A stretch of 19,814 bases of DNA from Methanomassiliicoccaceae archaeon (GTDB lineage: Archaea; Thermoplasmatota; Thermoplasmata; Methanomassiliicoccales; Methanomethylophilaceae). Made by a program: the position numbers and the translations under genes. Position 1 is the first letter of the stretch. Every line of letters begins with the position of its first letter. This document shows positions 14,693 through 19,814 of the stretch, piece by piece. The stretch is from the NCBI GenBank assembly GCA_009784745.1, contig WQXR01000009.1:1-19814 (forward strand), in the 5' to 3' direction. The notes under the pieces are model-generated. The model searched no databases. It saw only the letters and a program-made list of their open reading frames with translations, and was not told the origin of the DNA.

Positions 14693-14747
14693 TTTATTAC
14701 CTCTTTCTGATGTTTTACATCGTCATCATTCATCGGCTCTAAAGAGC
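14693..14747 (-). promoter_or_regulatory. Leader of the rpl7ae operon with candidate kink-turn-like structure
   Basis: Read on minus, a 5-bp hairpin GATGT-AAA-ACATC (14721-14709) is flanked 5' by GAC (14724-14722) and 3' by AGA (14708-14706), the arrangement of tandem sheared G-A pairs. A CTCTTT (14746-14741) at the likely transcript start can pair with AAAGAG (14706-14701), which overlaps the Shine-Dalgarno. A 4-codon ATG ATG ACG ATG TAA lies inside (14729-14715). The C-stem next to the bulge is weak, so this remains a candidate. Confidence 0.35.
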
Positions 14748-14765
14748 AGACCGCGTACTTTGTGG

Positions 14766-14776
14766 TAATATAAATA
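14766..14776 (-). promoter_or_regulatory. TATA element of the rpl7ae operon
   Basis: On minus the stretch reads TATTTATATTA, an excellent box A, predicting a transcript start near 14745 and a leader of about 50 nt, unusually long for this window. A second AT-rich stretch at 14800-14813 could be an additional promoter. Confidence 0.55.
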
Positions 14777-14854
14777 CTGTTTGTCCGTTCTTTCTTATTA
14801 TAATAACGAAAAAGTGTGGTGAACACGTATCCGTGACGTGCTTCGAGGTGCTGA

Positions 14855-14863
14855 TTTTATATC
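14855..14863 (+). promoter_or_regulatory. TATA element of rfbG
   Basis: TTTTATATC predicts a transcript start near 14885. GGAGGA (14888-14893) then lies 9 nt before the ATG at 14903. An inverted repeat CACGT-N7-ACGTG (14824-14840) sits about 15 nt upstream of the TATA element. Confidence 0.5.
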
Positions 14864-14902
14864 ACGCCATGACTTAACGGGACCCATGGAGGATGTATTC
14901 TG

Positions 14903-15949
14903 ATGATCGGCGCACTGTCGTTCTACAAAGGTAAAAAGGTGTTCATAACCGGACACAACGGGTTCAAGGGCGCATGGATGTGCAAGATGCTCACAGATCT
15001 CGGAGCGGACGTGTGCGGTCTCTCGATGCCCCGTCCGCCCGGCGGTACGTTCAGCGTCATGGGACTGGACGAACGGGTAACATCCGTTGACGGCCTGATC
15101 ACCGACACCGATGCTGTTCGGAACGCGATCCTCGGATACGGACCGGATGTGATAATACATATGGCCGCGCAGCCTCTTGTACGTCTGTCGTACGAGGATC
15201 CCGTCGGAACGTACATGACGAACGTCATGGGAACGGTGAACACACTGGATGCTGCGAGAAAATGCGATACCGTCCTGTCTTTCGTGAACGTGACCACTGA
15301 TAAGGTATACCGTAACACGGAACGGCTTGAAGGATACACAGAAAATGAGACGATAGACGGGTACGATCCTTATTCCAATTCCAAATCATGCTCGGAACTT
15401 GTGACATGGACATATAAACGGTCATTCTTTGATCGTTTGGGCGTTCCCGTATCGACGTGCAGAGCGGGGAATGTCATAGGCGGCGGTGATATGGCAAAGG
15501 ATCGTATAATACCGGATTGTGTTAGATCCGCGGTGCGCGGCGAACCGATAATACTCAGAAATCCATTATCGGTAAGGCCATACCAGCATGTCCTTGAACC
15601 GGTGTTCGCATATCTTCTTCTGGCCGCGAAGCAGGCTGAGGATCATACATTGGCGGGAAGTTACAACATAGGACCGGATGATGAAAGTGCTGTGACCACA
15701 CAAAGACTGGCGGAACTTTTCTGCATGAACTGGAAAGGTGCTGAATGGAAGATCGCGGAAGATGCGGATGCGCCTCATGAAGCCAATCTTTTGAGATTGG
15801 ACTGTTCAAAATTCAAAAGAACGTTCAACTGGTCGCCCAAATGGAACATCAGCGAAGCAGTCGGAAGAACAGCCGACTGGTACATGGCCGAACATAAAGG
15901 AAAGGATATGGAGAAGTTCACCTCTTCTCAGATAAGGGATTTCCTCTGA
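14903..15949 (+). CDS. rfbG: CDP-glucose 4,6-dehydratase
   Basis: Converts CDP-glucose to CDP-4-keto-6-deoxyglucose, the entry to 3,6-dideoxy- and other 6-deoxyhexoses. 348 residues, an extended SDR: NAD-binding TGHNGFKG (16-23), the AAQP segment (87-90), TTDKVY (130-135; the TDK form separates this family from dTDP-glucose dehydratase, which has TDE) and the catalytic YSNSK (156-160, YxxxK). The start is supported by GGAGGA and a TATA element. The partner cytidylyltransferase gene lies immediately downstream but on the other strand, the two stops being directly adjacent. No signal peptide; cytoplasmic. Confidence 0.92.
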   Translation: MIGALSFYKGKKVFITGHNGFKGAWMCKMLTDLGADVCGLSMPRPPGGTFSVMGLDERVTSVDGLITDTDAVRNAILGYGPDVIIHMAAQPLVRLSYEDPVGTYMTNVMGTVNTLDAARKCDTVLSFVNVTTDKVYRNTERLEGYTENETIDGYDPYSNSKSCSELVTWTYKRSFFDRLGVPVSTCRAGNVIGGGDMAKDRIIPDCVRSAVRGEPIILRNPLSVRPYQHVLEPVFAYLLLAAKQAEDHTLAGSYNIGPDDESAVTTQRLAELFCMNWKGAEWKIAEDADAPHEANLLRLDCSKFKRTFNWSPKWNISEAVGRTADWYMAEHKGKDMEKFTSSQIRDFL

Positions 15950-16726
15950 TCATTCTTTCCATATCTTCCATTTCGGGTCCTTCTGCCAAAGATCTTCCAT
16001 ATCGTTACGATCCTTCAGCGTGTCCATGCATTTCCAGAACCCTTTGTGCTGATATGCCGCAAGTTCCCCTTCTTCAGCAAGTTTCCCCAACGGGCCGACC
16101 TCCAGCATCACATCGTCATTTTTGATGTAACTGAGAACGGACGGTTCCAGTACCATGAACCCCCCGTTTATCCATCCGACGTCAGATGACTGTTTTTCTC
16201 TGAACGAGTTCACGATACCGTCGTTGATGTCAAGCACACCGAACCGTCCGTCAGGTATCACGGAAGTGAGCGTTGCCTTCATTTTCTTCTTTTTGTGGAA
16301 TTTAAGCAATTCATTCAGATCGACATCTGAAACACAGTCCCCGTACGCAACGAAGAACGCTTCGTTTCCCAGTTTTTCCTTAAGTCTCTTTATCCTGCCG
16401 CCGGTCATTGTGTATAATCCTGTTTCCACAAGTGAGACATTCCACGGCTCCGCCTTGATATTTTCAAATGTTATCTTGTTATCCCTCAGGTCGAATGTCA
16501 CATCTGAAGAGTTCATGTAGAGATCCCTGAAGAACTCTTTGATTATGTTGCCTTTGTATCCCAGACATATGATGAAATCATTGAATCCCTGATGAGAGAA
16601 TATCTTCATTATGTGCCATATCATCGGCATTCCGCCTATCTCCACCATCGGTTTGGGGATCTTTTTGGTCTCTTCACTGAGCCTCGTTCCGAACCCGCCC
16701 GCCAAAATAACGACCTTTGTCATCAT
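15950..16726 (-). CDS. rfbF: Glucose-1-phosphate cytidylyltransferase
   Basis: Makes CDP-glucose from CTP and glucose 1-phosphate, the substrate of the neighbouring RfbG. 258 residues, the usual size: nucleotide-binding LAGGFGTRLSEET (8-20), PKPMVEIGG (24-32), WHIMKIFSHQG (37-47), ICLGYKG (53-59) and the metal-binding AYGDCVSDVD (about 127-136). The family usually has RPKPM; here it is IPKPM. The ATG at 16726 is about 23 nt from the AATATTTAAT element (16744-16753) and a second ATG at 16723 about 26 nt, so either could be the leaderless start. Confidence 0.93.
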   Translation of the reverse strand: MMTKVVILAGGFGTRLSEETKKIPKPMVEIGGMPMIWHIMKIFSHQGFNDFIICLGYKGNIIKEFFRDLYMNSSDVTFDLRDNKITFENIKAEPWNVSLVETGLYTMTGGRIKRLKEKLGNEAFFVAYGDCVSDVDLNELLKFHKKKKMKATLTSVIPDGRFGVLDINDGIVNSFREKQSSDVGWINGGFMVLEPSVLSYIKNDDVMLEVGPLGKLAEEGELAAYQHKGFWKCMDTLKDRNDMEDLWQKDPKWKIWKE

Positions 16727-16743
16727 CCGTTGATGGATTACTG

Positions 16744-16753
16744 AATATTTAAT
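16744..16753 (-). promoter_or_regulatory. TATA element of rfbF
   Basis: On minus the stretch reads ATTAAATATT, 23-26 nt before the two possible ATG codons of rfbF, so the transcript is probably leaderless and separate from the glycosyltransferase gene upstream. Confidence 0.5.
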
Positions 16754-16766
16754 GTTAGATGAACGC

Positions 16767-17915
16767 TTATTTTGTACCGGCGGTATTTTCCTGTAATATC
16801 TCAGTGTACAATCCTTCCAGTTTTTCGGCTGTTCTTCGGATAGAGTACTCTTCGGCTGTCGCTCTCGCCGCCGGCGATAATGTTTCCGCTTCGCGGATGC
16901 ACCTCATCACCGCATCTGCGCATTCTTCCTCGCTCTGTTCAAATTTGTAACCGTTCTTTCCATCCTTTATCGTCTCACGGAATGCACGTGCATTTGCGCA
17001 TGCCGCAGGCAGGCCGCAGGCCATTGCCTCAAGCGTTGTAAGGCCTTGTGTCTCAAATCTTGAGCATGATACCGTCACGTCCGCTGCGGAGTAATATGCG
17101 ACGATCTCGTCATCAGGAACGAAACCTGTGAATATCACTCTCTCATTAAGTGCCAGTTCACCGGAAAGTTGTTTCAGTTCTTCCGCCATTGGTCCCTTTC
17201 CGACTATGAGAAGCGATACGTTACCATCAACATAACGCATCGACCTTATCAATAGGTCTATGTTCTTTTCCGCTGATAAACGTCCGGCGCATATCAACAC
17301 CTTTTTCCCCGTCAGACCGTGACGTTCGCGTATCCTGTTCCCGTCGTCGGCATTCCTGACGAACCTTTCCGTATCGACGCCTATATGTATCCTCTCAAGT
17401 CGTTTGAATTCAGTATCGTGTGAATTCAATTCATCTGCTATAGGCTGCGTCGGGACTATCACCGCTTTCGGCCGTTTCAGAAAAGATCTCATGTACGTCC
17501 ATACCAACTTATCCATTATCTCCTTCGGAAGTTTAACGGGTGAATAATCGCTCATCACCTCGCCGACCGATGTTATATATGTTGCAACTGCCGGTATCTT
17601 GAGCGTACGGGACGCGATAAGCCCTTTTATCGCCATGAATGCTACTCCGTAAATATGAATTATGTCCGGATCCAGTTCTTTTATTATCTCGATCTTGTTC
17701 GACCTGAATATCGGAATGTAATACCCTTTATATCTTTTGAATCCCGTTGCGGGAAAATATATTGTTTCAGGTTCTCGGAATTCCTTTCCGGGATCCGGTG
17801 CTATCACTGTCACGTGATGCCCCATCTTCTCCAATTCTCTCTTTGTTGTTACGACGGTCGTAACAACGCCGTCCGTGGTCGGAATATAACTATCTGTGAT
17901 GAATACAATTTTCAC
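16767..17915 (-). CDS. Glycosyltransferase family 4 (GT-B fold)
   Basis: Retaining sugar transferase of the GT4 type, likely building a glycolipid or surface glycan on the cytoplasmic side of the membrane. 382 residues: N-terminal KIVFITDSYIPTTDGV (2-17) typical of the acceptor domain, a C-terminal Rossmann domain with CAGRLSAEKNIDLLI (209-223), VGKGP (238-242), and the EX7E pair E288/E296 within ETQGLTTLEAMACG (288-301). The start is the GTG at 17915, which has AGGAGG 9 nt before it; the long open frame reaching 18212 is low-complexity, overlaps the divergent gene and is not used. Closest to mannosyl- or glucosyl-transferases of lipids, but the sugar and acceptor cannot be read from sequence. 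Confidence 0.88.
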   Translation of the reverse strand: MKIVFITDSYIPTTDGVVTTVVTTKRELEKMGHHVTVIAPDPGKEFREPETIYFPATGFKRYKGYYIPIFRSNKIEIIKELDPDIIHIYGVAFMAIKGLIASRTLKIPAVATYITSVGEVMSDYSPVKLPKEIMDKLVWTYMRSFLKRPKAVIVPTQPIADELNSHDTEFKRLERIHIGVDTERFVRNADDGNRIRERHGLTGKKVLICAGRLSAEKNIDLLIRSMRYVDGNVSLLIVGKGPMAEELKQLSGELALNERVIFTGFVPDDEIVAYYSAADVTVSCSRFETQGLTTLEAMACGLPAACANARAFRETIKDGKNGYKFEQSEEECADAVMRCIREAETLSPAARATAEEYSIRRTAEKLEGLYTEILQENTAGTK

Positions 17916-18060
17916 AGCGTCATTCCTCCTGCGGGCGTCGGAAAAGCATAGAACAATATCATCAATGATGGATAAGTCTTTTTCGCGGTATCGACCGATG
18001 AGGATAACTACCAGTATGGCATCTCTGACCACGATGTTCGTGCAGAGGGATGGATGAAAT

Positions 18061-18654
18061 ATGTTGGACGGCGTCGGTGAGTGGCTCAGCGGCCTTTTCG
18101 GCCCGTGGGGAATGACCGGCGTGCTTGTGTTCATTTTTCTGATATTCCTTATTGATGCGCTTGTGTTCCCGACACTTCCGGAACTGTTCTTCGTCATCGG
18201 TTTCATGGCCAATCCGTCACTGGTGTTCGGTCTTGAACTTATGGCGGTCGGTGTTACCGGCCAGATCCTCGGAATGACAACGCTTTATTTCATCGTGGAG
18301 CACGTCCGTATCCCGGAAAAGATAAAAAGAGTTGCCAACAAGTACGTCAATTTCCTGATATTGCGTGATGAAAGGATGTTGCTGGTGAATCACGTTGCGC
18401 CGATGATACCTTTTGCGGGCGCGTTCATAAGCATTGTTGACATATGGAGACTGGACCGTGCGCTGATGTATGTTGCGCTCGGTTATGTGATGAAATACAG
18501 TGTCATAATGACAATGAGCAATTTCTTCTATGTGTATTTCAACGACGGTCCGTATGAACTGTATATGATACTGTTCGTTGTCAGTCTGATAGCTATCAGT
18601 CTGACGGCTGCGTTCATCAAGAAAAGAAAGAGCGATAAGGCGCATAGTTCATAG
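18061..18654 (+). CDS. Multi-pass membrane protein, distantly DedA/VTT-like
   Basis: 197 residues with about five or six membrane helices (roughly 18-36, 40-58, 62-80, 115-128, 136-155 and 165-186) and a lysine-rich tail. The block NHVAPMIPFAGAFISI (110-125), with prolines between helices, and a glycine-containing following helix recall the re-entrant core of the DedA/VTT family, but key arginine motifs are not clear, so the assignment is weak. An AGAGGGA lies about 10 nt before the ATG, and an in-frame stop just upstream (18055-18057) fixes the start. It ends in TAG and is followed by a terminator-like hairpin. Divergent from the GT4 gene; a link to lipid or glycan export is possible but unproven. 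Confidence 0.75.
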   Translation: MLDGVGEWLSGLFGPWGMTGVLVFIFLIFLIDALVFPTLPELFFVIGFMANPSLVFGLELMAVGVTGQILGMTTLYFIVEHVRIPEKIKRVANKYVNFLILRDERMLLVNHVAPMIPFAGAFISIVDIWRLDRALMYVALGYVMKYSVIMTMSNFFYVYFNDGPYELYMILFVVSLIAISLTAAFIKKRKSDKAHSS

Positions 18655-18659
18655 TTGAA

Positions 18660-18692
18660 AGCGATGTGCGCAGCGTATCGCTGAGTGTTTTT
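18660..18692 (+). terminator. Terminator-like hairpin with T run after the 18061 gene
   Basis: AGCGAT (18660-18665) pairs with ATCGCT (18677-18682) around an 11-nt GC-rich loop, and five T follow at 18688-18692. It begins 6 nt after the TAG stop. Confidence 0.4.
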
Positions 18693-18730
18693 CAGAAAAT
18701 ATTTGATGAAAGGATACGTCATCCAAACAT

Positions 18731-18739
18731 CATTAAATA
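18731..18739 (+). promoter_or_regulatory. TATA element of the 18761 gene
   Basis: ATTAAATAC is centred about 26 nt before the ATG at 18761, giving a leaderless mRNA, and only 8 nt before the ATG at 18743. This decides for the downstream start. Confidence 0.55.
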
Positions 18740-18755
18740 CGGATGCACGCATCCG
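18740..18755. promoter_or_regulatory. 16-bp palindrome between TATA element and start, candidate operator
   Basis: CGGATGC (18740-18746) and GCATCCG (18749-18755) are perfect reverse complements with a 2-base centre. The palindrome lies directly behind the TATA element and ends 5 nt before the start codon, where a repressor would block transcription. Confidence 0.4.
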
Positions 18756-18760
18756 TCACC

Positions 18761-19345
18761 ATGAATTCCAGGGCCGTGGCCTCGTATATGCTGACGTTCA
18801 CGATAGCAGTACTGGCGGTCATCATCAGTGCGATCAACAATGAACCGAGGGTGCTTACCTCGGGCGTGGCCGCGCTTGGTATGATATGTGTTGTTATATT
18901 CTTCTCACTTTCCCGCGGAAAGAACATGATCGTTGCCGTTCCGCTGTTCATGTCGCTCTGTCTTCTGGTCTCAATTACGTCTGTTGTGCTGGATATGAAC
19001 GATCTTATCATCCTGTATTCGATGAGGACCGTTTCCTATCTCGGTGCCGCACTCCTTTGTCTTGCAATTCTGTTCGCATACTTCGAGCTAAGATTGGACA
19101 GGATGCTTACGGTCGTGTGTATCCTTGCCTTCGAGGTGGCGATCTCCGTTCTCGGTGTGTTCGCGATAAGATTGATGATAATGTCCGAACTTGATAACAC
19201 GCTGATGGAAACATACGTTCAATTGGCCGCTGAATATACAATGGGAATGGTCTTCGCGATCATCGGTGCGATAGCTGTTCTTCTAATTCTGCGTAAAAAC
19301 AACATATTCCTTGTTACCGACAGGACCGTACTGGAAGGTGATTGA
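18761..19345 (+). CDS. Six-helix membrane protein, unknown function
   Basis: 194 residues, almost wholly hydrophobic, with about six membrane helices (8-26, 34-51, 56-74, 90-109, 115-139, 161-178) and a short acidic tail (TDRTVLEGD). I recognise no family. The ATG at 18761 is chosen from the TATA spacing; ATG 18743 would add six residues and falls inside the palindrome. The stop is followed directly by the ATG of the next membrane-protein gene, whose Shine-Dalgarno (AGGTG, 19336-19340) lies inside this gene's last codons, so the two are one operon and probably work together. Confidence 0.78.
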   Translation: MNSRAVASYMLTFTIAVLAVIISAINNEPRVLTSGVAALGMICVVIFFSLSRGKNMIVAVPLFMSLCLLVSITSVVLDMNDLIILYSMRTVSYLGAALLCLAILFAYFELRLDRMLTVVCILAFEVAISVLGVFAIRLMIMSELDNTLMETYVQLAAEYTMGMVFAIIGAIAVLLILRKNNIFLVTDRTVLEGD

Positions 19346-19814
19346 ATGCCGTCAGAGGCCGCAGAAAGGAAGATAGACCTTGCATGTCTGATCATATTCC
19401 CTTCCTTATGCGTCATCGGTTTCCTGCTGGCGGTCAACGGATATGCCTCCAACAGAGATCACGGATATGCGGCAGCCGTTCAAATAGCCTGCGCGCTGAC
19501 GGTCATTGTATTACCGTTACTCAGAATAAAGAAGATATTCTACGCGCCGTACTGGTTCATGGCGCTGATGACCTCGAACATAATAATGTTCTCATATATG
19601 GTCATGTTCGGCACGTATGACGATCTGTGGTGGTGGAGTCCGTTCACGCATTGGTTCTCCGGCCTTCTTGTGACGATGATAGTGTTCATGGCGTTGCTTG
19701 TCATAAAGAATTACACAACACGTATAAACATCCCGAACGGGGTGCTGCTGTTCATCACGTTCATGATGGGTCTTGCATTCGGCTGCCTGTGGGAATTATG
19801 GGAAACAGGCGTTG
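19346..19814 (+). CDS. Membrane protein, DUF2238/YjdF-like, 3' end outside window
   Basis: The frame is open from the ATG at 19346 to the window edge, 156 residues so far. Membrane helices are seen at about 11-32, 43-60, 68-88, 103-121 and 131-148. A WSPFTHWFSG segment (97-106) and GLAFGCLWELWE (142-153) match the spacing and residues of DUF2238/YjdF-type membrane proteins, which share a conserved His between helices and a WE/E motif near the end; their role is unknown. An AGGTG lies 5 nt before the ATG, and the start abuts the stop of the previous gene. Confidence 0.72.
   Translation, partial: MPSEAAERKIDLACLIIFPSLCVIGFLLAVNGYASNRDHGYAAAVQIACALTVIVLPLLRIKKIFYAPYWFMALMTSNIIMFSYMVMFGTYDDLWWWSPFTHWFSGLLVTMIVFMALLVIKNYTTRINIPNGVLLFITFMMGLAFGCLWELWETGV

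Noticed and set aside
14693..14760. Box C/D guide RNA near ATGATGA in the L7Ae leader
   Set aside because: A C-box-like ATGATGA is present on minus, but no CTGA D box follows at a suitable distance and no C'/D' pair is seen; the kink-turn-like leader reading is preferred.
17916..18212. Long N-terminal extension of the GT4 gene frame
   Set aside because: The GTG at 17915 has a strong AGGAGG and begins at the family's usual first strand; the extension is low-complexity and lies over the divergent membrane-protein gene.
1..19814. CRISPR array
   Set aside because: No regularly spaced direct repeats were seen anywhere in the window.

Overview
The window looks like chromosome of a methanogenic archaeon, most likely Thermoplasmata of the order Methanomassiliicoccales. 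The archaeal markers are aIF2-gamma, aIF5B, S6e, S28e, L24e and L7Ae, an archaeal-type prolyl-tRNA synthetase, a CTP-dependent riboflavin kinase fused to a winged helix (RbkR), and an archaeal SIS-type phosphoglucose/phosphomannose isomerase. Methanogenesis marker protein 8 points to a methanogen. Many starts lie 23-28 nt from a TATA element (leaderless mRNAs); others have an AGGTG-type Shine-Dalgarno. The order-level call is inference; the archaeal methanogen call is strong.

Layout. 1-626: 3' part of an IS200/IS605-type tnpB with a hairpin just behind its stop, cut off by the left window edge. 593-1032: no convincing gene; hairpins, a doubtful 42-codon ORF, an inverted repeat and the prs promoter. 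1033-3320 (+): PRPP synthetase and prolyl-tRNA synthetase, translationally coupled. 3312-5629: a DUF1638 protein (-), tRNA m1A methyltransferase TrmI (+) and RbkR (-), with compact divergent and convergent junctions. 5759-8501: a small membrane protein (+), a C_GCAxxG_C_C protein (-), a second membrane protein (+), then cyclophilin coupled to methanogenesis marker 8 (+). 8494-10480 (-): rps6e, aIF2-gamma and a PIN-domain protein, coupled by ATGA overlaps. 10589-14692 (-): rpl7ae, rps28e, rpl24e, ndk, aIF5B and pgi/pmi, a tightly packed translation operon ending in a sugar-phosphate isomerase. 14903-17915: a surface-sugar locus with CDP-glucose 4,6-dehydratase (+), glucose-1-phosphate cytidylyltransferase (-) and a GT4 glycosyltransferase (-). 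18061-19814 (+): three multi-pass membrane proteins, the last cut by the right edge.

How the genes fit together. Most of the window is housekeeping: translation, nucleotide and flavin supply, tRNA modification. PGI/PMI, RfbF, RfbG and the GT4 enzyme together could make and transfer a CDP-6-deoxyhexose-derived sugar to a surface glycan or glycolipid. No wholly new multi-gene system is evident. The most interesting signals are small: a kink-turn-like, SD-proximal structure in the L7Ae leader; one TATA element apparently shared by divergent genes; a 45-bp antisense coding overlap with a 20-bp palindrome beside it; two genes ending in TAG in what may be a pyrrolysine-decoding lineage; and coupling of a cyclophilin to methanogenesis marker 8.
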